From Cranoglanis bouderius (Eukaryota > Chordata > Actinopteri > Siluriformes > Cranoglanididae), in the NCBI GenBank assembly GCA_023630585.1, contig CM042552.1, positions 16,936,269 to 17,000,268 of the forward strand: a stretch of 64,000 bases of DNA, read 5' to 3'. Positions 23,705 to 33,444 of this stretch are shown here, piece after piece; positions within the stretch are counted from its first letter, which is position 1, and each line of letters starts with the position of its first letter. A program made the position numbers and the translations under genes. The notes beneath the pieces were generated by a model that saw only the letters and a program-made list of their open reading frames with translations, was not told where the DNA came from and did no database searches.

Positions 23705-23724
23705 TTAAAAAAAAAAAAAAAAAA
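23705..23724. repeat. Poly(A) run in intron 2
   Basis: An A-run of about 16 bases inside the second intron of the integrase-core pseudogene. Confidence 0.8.
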
Positions 23725-24580
23725 GTAAGACCACTAAGAGAAAGAAGTTAACTTTGATGTACATCCAATGTGGTTTACAATAATAATAAAAATAATAATT
23801 CTTATTTCTTATTCCAGGCATATTGACACAAACCACAAGTTAAATCCATGGGGATTTGTTTCATGGAAGAGATGATGGCTATAGTCGCTGCATCACCTAC
23901 CTGAGATGTTGGACAGACAACACAGCAACAGCTGCCTTGAAACTTTTCCAAGGTGCTGTTGATCTTTTTGGACTCCCACATCATGTCAGGGGTGATGCTG
24001 GTAATGAGAATATTGATATTGCTAGGTTTAGGGCTCTTCATCATGTTTACCTTCCAAGAATAAACAGATCTGTGGATGAGTTTGTAAGTCAGTGGAACCA
24101 CCATAGTTTAAGGACAATGAAAAGTAACTCCCCACTGCAACTTTGGGCAGTTGGAATGCTCCAACTTCCTGAACATCAAAGACCACTCAATCATGTGCAT
24201 GTGCAATGGCCTCACTATCACCACCAGGGTCCTCCTGAGTTAAGGGCTGTTAATCCCTTGACTGATGATGGAAATCATGGAATAGAACTTTTTTCACTGC
24301 ATGTAACCTGCTTCAAATCAATACTTAATCTGCTAAGTAATTTTGTTGAGAACAATGGGCAATATGGCTGTTCAGGTTGGAGGACTAGAACACAACACCA
24401 TGGCTTGAAATATATCTTCAAATGTAACAAAGAACTTAAATTTTTTTCTGTATATTTCTTCATGTGTTTGTTATGGTAAATACTGATTTTTGGTATCAGA
24501 GAATAACAAAATGAAGCAACAGCATAAATTAAAGGTAAAAAATCAACCAAAGTTCTACAAGCCCTCAAATATATTACCTC

Positions 24581-27256
24581 TCACGCTCTTCCGAATCCTG
24601 GTGATTTGCATAGGACAAAATCCATATCAGTTTTGAAAGCAGTGTATACTGCATGAATTGGTGTGCGAAGAATATTTTCAAGTATTGGCCACTGGAAACC
24701 AGGAATGGGTAATGAACTCAAGGCTTGGCTTTGGAGAGAAACCCAGTGCTGAAATGCTGTCACATCCAGTGAAGAAAACAAGAATATCCTCCAGACATAC
24801 ATCGTTTTCAACTGAAAAACATAAAAAGAGAGTAACGCAATTAAATGATGACTATGTTAAATGATGATGGTATCTTGGGTATCTTGATAGAGTAATTCAA
24901 TATCATACCACTGGATTGATGCAAAAGAGATGCATGTCAAATTGAGTAGTTACATTTAAAAGGGGGGCTCATAATATCACTGTCTGGTGAGTATAGTGAG
25001 CCATTTAGCAGCAAAAATCTTTTCTAATCTAATCTTTCTCCAAGTCTGCTGCAAGCATATACAGCTATAATTTGAGCACAACAGCCGTAACAACAACATA
25101 TGGTGTTGGGTGTGCATTTGCTTTAAATCAGGGTTCCTCAAATCCAGTCCTGGAGGGCCACTCTTCTGCAGAGTTTAGCTCAAACCCTGCAAAACTCACC
25201 TACCTGCATTTTCCTAGTAACTCTGAAGACCTTGTTCAGGTGTGTTTGACTAGGGTTGGAACTAAACTCTGCAGGATACTTTATATAATTTATATAAATA
25301 CTGTGTGAAATGCCAAACTTATATTCAACATCCTGAAGACAGTCTTGCCAGAAAGCCAGGGTCCAGTACTCCTGCTGAAATGCATTACTCCCTCTTTCGG
25401 AATGAATGATCTGGAAGAGATTCTCCACATCATTCGTTGTTAAGGCTTTTTCAGCCTTTACAAAAAGGCTTTTCAACTGAAGAGTATCTTTGGAGAGCAT
25501 CTAGGACACCCAGAGACTGTAAGCCACCTCTGAACCTAATAAAAAGGAAACAAGTGTAGTTCATGTGATTTGAAAGCTGTGGTGCAAACTAGAGTGTTTT
25601 CATGTTTAATTAAGTGAGGTTCCAGATAAAATAAATTAAACGTTCACTTGTACTTGTGCCCTATAACATGGTGGATGTCAATCATTAAAATTTGCATATA
25701 CTGTAGTAACATAGTTTGTTAGCAACTCAACAGTAAACTTTTTTTTTTTTTGGATGGTTTCCTCTTGAACCCCTGTATTTCTGCCATTTTACCACCACAA
25801 AACTATCTGCCAAGAAACAGTTATATATGTGTTCAGATATAAACATACCTTTCAAAAGGTGCACGGGTCCACTGGAGGACATACCAGCAGTCTCTTGTTT
25901 GTTTCCCAGTGTTATGCGAACATTGTGACAAGCAAGACTGATCAAGCTGGCTGCCTGTGCAACTGCATCTTGTAGTTGTGATTCAGTCTCAGCCTGTAAG
26001 ATCTAAAAATATTAAAATAACAGAAAGAAAGAAAACATACAACTGTTAGCTTTACTGTTTAACTTGAATGTTAATGAGTGCATGAAAAATGAATAATTTG
26101 TATCTAAATACAACACAATTAAAGGAAAATATGCCTACCGACTGCACCTGTGACCTTGTTTCTTCATCGGTAATATGTTCAGTTTTAACCTTTACATTGT
26201 CTGGGCCCTTTTGAGGACACCCAGCATATAAATATACATTGTCTTTCATCGCTGTAATCAAATGAAATTAAAACATCACATGTCAAATGTTTACATGGGT
26301 CAAATAATGTCCGTGGCACAATGCCACCTATCTGTGTGTGGTTATTATATTTGTAATCATAGTTGAGAAAGGACATTTCATAGTTCATACTAAGTATTGT
26401 AAGTACAAAATTTGAAGATTCTTACATTTCCTCCTAAATCATTTCAGGTACAACATATGTACTGATCCAAATGAAATCTGTTTGTCAACTCTTACATTAA
26501 TATGAATTAATAAGTACCTTTGGAGTTGCATGTGAGGACTTTAGCATTAGATGGGGCCACAGAGGTGCCAATGTTGTCCTTGATTTCATGTAGACAGAGT
26601 CAGAAAAACTCCCAAGTAGGTCCTCCATTGTCCACAGCACCCTCAGATTTCCCATAGTTATCAGTAAACTTAACATCCACCTTTTTCTTGGGTGAAAAAT
26701 TGGATCTGCCCATTGCTCTGGTTGTTCCATTACCACACATTTCTTCTTATGATATTGAAGCGTACAATACTGTCATTATTTACTCTAGAAGCAATCCTCT
26801 CCATTATTCACTCTAAAGTCATATTTAAACCACTGAAACAATAATAAACAATAAAACAATACAACATAGTTAGTATCAATGGTAACTCACCATTGATAAT
26901 GAAAAGAAGAAGAATTTTACTTTTTTCACTCAGACATTTTATACCATGACTTGACATGACATGAAAAATATTAAATTACATCAATATTAAAAATATTGTT
27001 GACAAAATAACCACAGAAATGACTGGATATCAGATAAAGAAAAAAATATATATTGTGCATATATAAATATATATTTCTATAACCATTTTGGTGGCAGCCT
27101 GTTTATTCATTGATCCAGCATTACAATTAAAATAATTACATTTGCATAAAATAATCTTCTACTGACCTCTCGCTTGTGCTGGACTCTAAGGACCTTGAAA
27201 TGGTTTCCTGGAGATCATCAGAGAGGTATTCTTCCTCAAACAGGCCAAGGTATGTA
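24581..27256 (-). pseudogene. HECT ubiquitin-ligase-like gene (G2E3-like), broken
   Basis: Exon-like segments on the - strand, 5' to 3': 27167-27256 (LGLFEEEYLSDDLQETISRS), about 26518-26719 (HECT N-lobe, EGAVDNGGPTWEFF), 26139-26251 (GPDNVKVKTEHITDEETRSQ), 25849-26002, about 25340-25535 (LQSLGVLDAL...LTTNDVENLF, GSNAFQQEYWTLAFW) and 24581-24811 (HECT C-lobe, DILVFFTGCDSISALGF, PVANT, and end FVLCKSPGFGRA). Most have consensus GT/AG borders. HECT enzymes pass ubiquitin from a catalytic Cys to substrates. Here the Cys codon after PVANT is destroyed, and other frameshifts occur (25465-25480), so this is a pseudogene. Family assignment is by eye. Confidence 0.62.
25128..25283. mobile_element. 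Short MITE-like repeat
   Basis: The left part CCAGTCCTGGAGGGCCAC ... TCTGCAGAGTTTAGCT and right part GTTGGAACTAAACTCTGCAGGA are partial inverse repeats. I recognise the pattern as a common non-autonomous fish DNA repeat. It lies in an intron of the HECT-like pseudogene. Confidence 0.6.
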
Positions 27257-27909
27257 CTAAAACATAAAATATCAATATTTTATAGTGGATATTGTTGAGG
27301 TATAAATATATGATGTTAACACAGACAGCTGCATTACCACAGGACAAAGAATTTCCCTGATGGAATAATAATTTGAATGAATTTGAACACAATCATCTAC
27401 TGTCAGGTAACTCTACTCTAATACAAAATCTTACAGTAAATAAGGCCCATTGATATTTAACCTAGACCATGAAAATACTGTATGAAAAGAGACAAAAATG
27501 TCCAAAACATGAACCTGTATGATGTGCTGGATGCATTGGTTTGGGTTGGACTATGGGACACCCCAGAGGTGTTATTTGCAGAGAAGCAATGCATGTTTCC
27601 ACTAGCACTGATAGTGGGACCAATCATCAAGCCGTGGTGTTGCCACTAGAGATGGCTGAAGCTCCACTGGACAGGGTAACAGTCTCATCAGTAGTAATGA
27701 CAGCAGCACTACTAGACATGGTGAGGTTGTCAGTTGAGATGGATGGTGCATTGGTGCAAATATCTTCGGTGTCAATGCACAAAATAACAGCATCTCCACC
27801 AGAGATGGAAGACGTATTACTGGAGAGGGACTGGACCTCAACAGTGGAGACAGCTGAAACAACTTCTTTGGAAATGTCAGGTACATTACCAATGACTGTA
27901 AAAACAAGG

Positions 27910-27911
<2 letters not shown>
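27257..27911 (-). other. Possible Ser/Thr-rich 5' exon of HECT-like gene
   Basis: On the - strand, about 27627-27900 holds an open, Ser/Thr-rich frame (VSAVSTVEVQSLSSNTSSIS, ICTNAPSISTDNLTMSSSAA). It lies upstream of, and on the same strand as, the HECT-like exons, so it may be an upstream exon. No domain is recognised. The frame enters the adjacent TA repeat. Confidence 0.25.

Positions 27912-27990
<79 letters not shown>
27912..27990. repeat. (TA)n microsatellite, target of Tc1 insertion
   Basis: About 39 TA units that end exactly where the Tc1 element begins. Confidence 0.97.
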
Positions 27991-27993
<3 letters not shown>

Positions 27994-28190
27994 GTGCATC
28001 TCAATAAATTAGAATGTCGTGGAAAAGTTCGTTTATTTCAGTAATTCAACTCAAATTGTGAAACTCGTGTATTAAATAAATTCAATGCCACAGACTGAAG
28101 TAGTTTAAGTCTTTGGTTCTTTTAACTGTGCTAATTTTGGCTCACATTTAACAAAAACCCACCAATTCACTATCTCAACAAATTAGAATA
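27991..28190 (+). repeat. Tc1 left terminal inverted repeat (200 bp)
   Basis: Inverse of 29298-29497 with about three mismatches. The outer (CTCAATAAATTAGAATGTCG) and inner (CTCAACAAATTAGAATATGG) segments are presumed transposase-binding direct repeats, by analogy with IR/DR elements. Confidence 0.95.
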
Positions 28191-28252
28191 TGGTGACATG
28201 CCAATCAGCTAATCAACTCAAAACACCTGCAAAGGTTTCCTGAGCCTTCAAA

Positions 28253-29218
28253 ATGGTCTCTCAGTTTGGTTCACTAGGTAAGCCACAAACATTCATTGCC
28301 AAAGAAGCTGGCTGTTCACAGAGTGCTGTATCCAAGCATGTTAACAGAAAGTTGAGTGGAAGGAAAAATTGTGGAAGAAAAAGATGCACAACCAACCGAG
28401 AGAACCGCAGCCTTATGAGGATTGTCAAGCAAAATCGATTCAAGAATTTGAGTGAACTTCACAAGCAATGGACTGAGGCTGGGGTCAAGGCATCAAGAGC
28501 CACCACACACACACGTGCCAAGGAATTTGGCTACAGTTGTCGTATTCCTCTTGTTAAGCCACTCCTGAACCACAGACAATGTCAGAGGCGTCTTACCTGG
28601 GCTAAGGAGAAGAAGAACTGGACTGTTGACCAGTGGTCCAAAGTCCTCTTTTCAGATGAGAGCAAGTTTTGTATTTCATTTGGAAACCAAGGTCCTAGAG
28701 TCTGGAGGAAGGGTGGAGAAGCTCATAGCCCAAGTTGCTTGAAGTCCAGTGTTCAGTTTCCACAGTCTGTGATGATTTGGGGTGCAATGTCATCTGATGG
28801 TGTTGGTCCATTGTGTTTTTTGAAAACCAAAGTCACTGCACCCATTTACCAAGAAATTTTGGAGCACTTCATGCTTCCTTCAGCTGACCAGCATTTTGAA
28901 GATGCTGATTTCATTTTCCAGCAGGATTTGGTACCTGCCCACACTGCCAAAAGCACCAAAAGTTGGTTAAATGACCATGGTGTTGGTGTGCTTGACTGGC
29001 CAGCAAACTCACCAGACCTGAACCCCATAGAGAATCTATGGGGTATTGTCAAGAGGAAAATGAGAAACAAGAGACCAAAAAATGCAGATGAGCTGAAGGC
29101 CACTGTCAAAGAAACCTGGGCTTCCATACCACCTCAGCAGTGCCACAAACTGATCACCTCCATGCCACGCCGAATTGAGGCAGTAATTAAAGCAAAAGGA
29201 GCCCCTACCAAGTATTGA
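28253..29218 (+). CDS. Tc1/mariner (IS630) transposase, intact
   Basis: An uninterrupted 321-codon frame, near the usual 340 residues of Tc1-like transposases. Residues 1-110 form the DNA-binding part, with two helix-turn-helix regions separated by a basic hook (GRKNCGRKR, residues 36-44). The catalytic core has D135 (VLFSDESKF), D225 (FQQDLVPAHT) and E260 (DLNPIENLW). The 34-residue spacing between the last two gives a DD34E triad. The protein would bind the terminal repeats and move the element by cut-and-paste into TA. The start at 28253 is the first ATG after the left repeat. No stop, frameshift or missing catalytic residue is visible. Activity is inferred, not shown. Confidence 0.95.
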   Translation: MVSQFGSLGKPQTFIAKEAGCSQSAVSKHVNRKLSGRKNCGRKRCTTNRENRSLMRIVKQNRFKNLSELHKQWTEAGVKASRATTHTRAKEFGYSCRIPLVKPLLNHRQCQRRLTWAKEKKNWTVDQWSKVLFSDESKFCISFGNQGPRVWRKGGEAHSPSCLKSSVQFPQSVMIWGAMSSDGVGPLCFLKTKVTAPIYQEILEHFMLPSADQHFEDADFIFQQDLVPAHTAKSTKSWLNDHGVGVLDWPANSPDLNPIENLWGIVKRKMRNKRPKNADELKATVKETWASIPPQQCHKLITSMPRRIEAVIKAKGAPTKY

Positions 29219-29297
29219 GTACATGTACAGTAAATGAACATACTTTCCAGAAGGCCAACAATTCACTAAAAATGTTTTTTTTATTGGTTTTATGAAG

Positions 29298-29497
29298 TAT
29301 TCTAATTTGTTGAGATAGTGAATTGGTGGGTTTTTGTTAAATGTGAGCCAAAATCATCACAATTAAAAGAACCAAAGACTTAAACTACTTCAGTCTGTGG
29401 CATTGAATTTATTTAATACACGAGTTTCACAATTTGAGTTGAATTACTGAAATAAACGAACTTTTCCACGACATTCTAATTTATTGAGATGCACCTG
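29298..29497 (-). repeat. Tc1 right terminal inverted repeat (200 bp)
   Basis: Partner of 27991-28190; begins 80 bases after the transposase stop codon. Confidence 0.95.
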
Positions 29498-29499
29498 TA

Positions 29500-29757
29500 A
29501 TGTTTTCTGAAAAATAGAGAGAAGTGAAGAATTTTTACGTATGTTCACACAGACAATTGACACGTCTTTGCAAAAGATTATAAGGCTGGTGACATGGTTT
29601 ACAGGCGCCGTTTTATATGCGAAATGCCACGTCACCTAACCATGACAGGCCTAAAATAGGCGTGATTTTACACAGACTTCAGATACCGGTCACGCACGAA
29701 GGCGCTTCCCACAGCGTGAAGCTCACAAAACATCTCATTCCCTTAGAAAGGGAACCT
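29500..29757 (-). mobile_element. DIRS terminal fragment
   Basis: Its reverse complement (GGTTCCCTTTCTAAGGGAA, GAGCTTCACGCTGTGGGAAG, ATCTGAAGTCTGTGTAAAATC, AAAATTCTTCACTT) follows 4911-5180 closely. It is a DIRS end without coding region, and its inner side was hit by the Tc1 element. Confidence 0.8.
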
Positions 29758-29870
29758 AAAGTTACACTTACAAAGAGCTGACACCGGAGACTCCTTCCAT
29801 AAAATGTTATATAAGCATCAACAGCACTGTGGTATAGCATGTTTTAATATAATATGTAATTTGTTATGTT
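29758..29870. mobile_element. MITE-like fragment
   Basis: ACAAAGAGCTGACACCGGAG ... CATCAACAGCACTGTGGTAT resembles parts of the segment at 42730-43190 (GCATCAACACTATTGTGAGC). Probably a piece of the same non-autonomous element; weak support. Confidence 0.35.
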
Positions 29871-29880
29871 AATATGTAAT

Positions 29881-30904
29881 CATTATAGCCTTCCCGGTAA
29901 TCTGTACAGTTGAAGGGAAAATCACCACAACACGCCATGATGCAGAACAAGCAAATGACTGTACAATACCCCACAGGTTACACATCATACAATGGCCAAC
30001 ACTATAAAATATGTTAGCTGCACAACAAAAACCAAAGCAACATGTAAGATGAAGAGGCTGCGTGGACAAAGTGGATGTTGATGTGTGCAATGTTACATTC
30101 CCAGATCTCCTCCTTGGCCTTTCGTAGGAGTTCTTTTTCAGCTGCAAAATGAAAACAAAAGTCCTTGTTGTTGAAGTCCCCATAAAATGTCTTTGAAAGT
30201 TGTGATTTAATACCATATATTGATGTATTTGCTTTTGAAACAGGAAGTCAGATGTATGTTGATGTGCTTGACTGATTTATACAACAGCCAACAGCATTCA
30301 AGGTATTCCTCACAGTGTTCTGCTCCAACTAACTTCTAACATAGCAGTCCTATTCCAACTCATTTCCAACACTAACAGTCCTACGCTAGCTAATTTCTAA
30401 CACAAACAACACTTTTCTTCCTAATCTTTAACTCGTATGATGAATTCAAAACCACTTCAAACCATCGCACATATTTTTCACATCACCATGTGCAACTATT
30501 TAGCTCCCTGTGTCACAAGTTTGTCTCTATACATGCACACACGCACGCACACACACACGCTAAATGACCTGCTTCTCCTCGGGATGCTAATTTAGCTCAT
30601 TACATACAGCTCGATTCTCGCTGCGTGAACGACTTTTATACAGCGACTCATTGCTACATTAATCATATTAAAAGCAGCGTACACAAACACAGATGTATAA
30701 ACAACGAGCGTGACAACAATGTGATCAAACATATGTGAGAAACATTTTCATTTAATCTTCAGAACACACACACACATGCACACACTTAAAATGAATCACG
30801 GGATGACACGTTAAGAGGAAAAGGCCATATTGTTAATCAGAGACATCGACCAGGAGAGTGGAGGAGAAGAGTGTGTGTGAGAGAGACCATACATTCACTG
30901 AAAT

Positions 30905-30935
<31 letters not shown>

Positions 30936-31033
30936 CAGACAGCATGAATGGCCTGAATGAATGATAGAGGAGGTAAGAGAGGCGAGAGTGTGTGAGATAG
31001 AGGGAAGCTGAGAGTCATTACATCTCTCTGGAG

Positions 31034-31076
<43 letters not shown>

Positions 31077-31639
31077 AGGGGGGCTGGAACATTACAGAGA
31101 AGAGAAAGGAATGGGAAATAAGGTCAAAATACGGAAGGAAAACAAGGTTTTGTTTCTAAAAATGTGTTAAATGTGTATAAGTGATATTTTTGTTAAATAT
31201 TTCAAAATATATTTTAAATACATTTTTTAGGCCCATTAAATTTCATAAAAAATGCAGACTTACATTTTTTTTAAAATCTATATGCTTATTCATGTTCATT
31301 CACAGCTCTCTCACTGTTGTAGCTTAGCTTGTGCAGCTTAGCTATGTTTACTGTGTCATTATTAGTGCAAGGTTTGCATTGTGTCCAACATTAATGGGTT
31401 AAACAAACAAGTGATAATCAAATTAAGTGTAATGTTAATACACTTAACTTAATGTTAATAGACATGGCAATAAAATGTGTGAACATTTTAGTGTTCACCC
31501 CAGGATGCAAAATATTCAATTTCATGTTTAACTTCGATGGACGAAATGAAATGTCAGTGTACAGTGTATGTCAGTGTATAATGTGGAATGTTAATGTAAT
31601 TATACAAAACTGTTAATTTTAAAGCAATGTGGTGTGTAT
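29881..31639. other. Non-coding stretch with several (TG)n runs
   Basis: (CA)n about 30537-30560 and (TG)n about 30905-30935 and 31037-31075. A 45-base exon-like piece on the - strand (30096-30140, AEKELLRKAKEEIWE with a good acceptor) could belong to the HECT-like gene upstream region, but this is unproven. Nothing else recognised. Confidence 0.35.
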
Positions 31640-32687
31640 ATCAGAATTTCAGCTTTCATTTCCTCATATTAACATGTTAACTTACAACATGGCACCTTTA
31701 TTTTGAACCCACCCATTTTTTCAAGTGATCAAAATATTAGATCATGTGACTGATAGGTGTTTCTTGTTGCACATGTGGTTGGTTTGAGCACTAGGTTTTG
31801 CCTGTGAAGACAGCATTTATTAGTAAAAAAGGATAAACCAACATGGAGACCAGAGAGCTGTCTATGGAAGAAAAGCAAGCCATTTTGAAGATGGTGAGAA
31901 GAAAAGAGGGAACAGAGCCATTGCACAAGCACTGGGCATAGCCATTACAACAATGTGGAATGTCCTGGAAAAGTAAGAACCCACTGGTGTACTAACAACC
32001 AGACATGGAATAGGTTGGCTAAGGAAAACAATTGCAGTTGATGACGGTAACACTGTGAGAGCTGTGAAGAAAAACCCAAAAACATCAGTTAGTGATATCA
32101 CCATCAACCTTCACAGGGCAGGGGAGAAGGTATCACAATCCACCATTTGAAGAAGACTTCAAGTGCAGAAATAGAGAGGCCATCTGCAAAGCATTCATGA
32201 GCAGTGAGAATCAGAAGGCCAGATTGTAATTCTCAAAGAAATGCCTTGATAAGCCACAAAAGTTCTGGAACCAAGATTAAGCTCTACCAAAGTGATGGAA
32301 AGGCCAAAATGTGGAGAAAGAATGGATCTGCTCATAATCCACAACATAGAAGCTCATCAGTCAAGCATGGTGGAGGTAGTGTCATGACTTGGATTTGCAT
32401 GCCTCCATCTAGAATGTGCTCAATAATCTTTATTGATGACATAACTCATGAGCATATAGCAGAATGAATTCAGAAGTGTACAGAAACAATCTGTCTTCCA
32501 AATTACAGAGAAATACATTCAATCGAATTGGGAGGAACTTCATCATTCAGCACAACAATGACCCAAAAAGCACTGCCAGCACAACAAAGAACTTCGTGCC
32601 ATGTTTTAAATTGTTTAACACATCTAGATGTAAATATAAAGAAATAAAAGCAACAGTTCTGATCTGTCATCTCATATTCATCTTTTG
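31640..32687 (+). pseudogene. Tc1-like transposon, 5' part (broken by DIRS)
   Basis: The left terminal repeat is partly lost. The transposase start region METRELSMEEKQAILKM (31842 onward) is followed by shifted frames with GIAITTMWNVLEK, WRKNGSAHNPQHRSSSVKHGG and IIQHNNDPKSTASTTKNF, the second-Asp region with Asn for the Asp-like position. The sequence stops at CATCTTTTG (32687) and resumes at ATCTCATACCC (36468), because a DIRS element lies between. Several frameshifts pre-date or accompany decay. Confidence 0.82.
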
Positions 32688-32709
32688 TTCCCTATCAAAA
32701 GCTACTCTC

Positions 32710-32884
32710 GATGCTGCGCATCAAACAGTAATGAAAACATTCTTTGTTCGACCGGTTGTGAAGTATGTGTGTCAAACACGCCAAAAATTTGGCCTAAATA
32801 ACCTCGGTGAGTTACGTCATTGATAACGTGCACCTGCAGGTTATAAATAGACGTGAAACTGGCATACCTTCAGGTTTCTTTGTC
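32710..32884 (+). repeat. DIRS left inverted terminal repeat
   Basis: Inverse of 36238-36417 (shared CACGTCATTGATAA type, CACCTGCAGGTTATAAATAG and GCATACCTTCAGGTT), with scattered differences. TATAAATAG could serve as a core promoter (inference). Confidence 0.9.
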
Positions 32885-32949
32885 TTCGAGACCGCTTTGT
32901 GTGTTTGTGGTGTCTTGGTAAGTTGTCTTGGTAAGTGATAAATTATATT

Positions 32950-33444
32950 ATGGCTTGTGCCTCGGTCAGGCGATGCATCCCGCCATGTGCACGAGTTATT
33001 CCGGATGATGATCCGCACGATTTTTGTTTGGAGTGCCTCGGTGAAGAGCATGCTATTGCTGCTCTTGAGGACACTGAGTGCATGCACTGCGAGCTATTTC
33101 TGCTCCGAGTGCTTCGCTTGAGGCACACTTTCTTCCGAAGCTCGGCGGCCTCATTAAAATCATGGGGCTCACGTGTCGAGCTGGCTGAGAGAGAGCTTCC
33201 CCTCTCTCTCACGCTTTCCCCAGATCGCGAAGCCCCCGCCTCTGCTGCTGAAGCACGCGCCGGCGTTTCTTCAGAGCGAGACGAGGGTGAGGCTTCTTTT
33301 GCCACCGGCGATATGGAGACCGAGAGCGCCACCCCTGAGCACTCCTCGAGCGACGATAAGGCGTGTTCTCCTACCAGACAGAGAGTCAGGCTATTACTGC
33401 CGGTATTTTTTGGTTCCCAAGAAAGATGGGGGGTTGCGTTTTAG
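32950..33444 (+). pseudogene. DIRS gag-like frame, truncated
   Basis: An open frame from ATG 32950 encodes a protein with a Cys pattern FCLECLGEEHAIAALEDTEC followed by MHC, i.e. CxxC-x16-CxxC, possibly zinc-binding. An acidic Ser-rich stretch (SATPEHSSSDDKACSP) follows. DIRS gag proteins usually run for several hundred residues. Here the frame ends at 33444 after overlapping the start of the RT frame, so a deletion has probably removed the gag C-terminus. Confidence 0.6.

Larger units (their letters stand above)
21028..24479 (+). pseudogene. Spliced integrase-core (DDE-type) gene, broken
   Basis: It resembles a family of fish and fungal proteins with an N-terminal helix-turn-helix-like part and a retroviral-type integrase core. 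Exon 1 (from ATG 21070, interrupted by the LTR element, to 22898) ends ESLREMLAEIALQVEDDIPV...RRRL. Exon 2 (23044-23410) has HMQDLRFSWMAISRMLSV, then, after a frameshift near 23230, YITGSLRGRGIR and VDPVGRALRGQRAIQWR. Exon 3 (23818-24479) has HIDTNHKL, DDGYSRCITYLRCWTDN, GLPHHVRGDAGNENIDIARF and HHVYLPRINRSVDEFVSQWN. Introns 22899-23043 and 23411-23817 splice cleanly (LW|HIDTN). Frameshifts, a stop near 23875 and a deletion between IARF and LHHVYLPR make it inactive. Confidence 0.72.
27991..29497 (+). mobile_element. Complete Tc1-like transposon, 1507 bp
   Basis: Both ends read CAGGTGCATCTCAATAAATT inward and are flanked by TA (27989-27990, 29498-29499). The 200-bp terminal inverted repeats (27991-28190, 29298-29497) differ at only three positions by my reading, around 28122-28131. 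The inner ends repeat the TCTCAACAAATTAGAATA motif of the outer ends, the IR/DR arrangement. It contains one uninterrupted transposase gene, and it is the youngest-looking element in the window. Confidence 0.95.

Noticed and set aside
30096..30140. Exon AEKELLRKAKEEIWE on the - strand
   Set aside because: Good acceptor, but a weak donor and no proven partner; mentioned only as a possibility.
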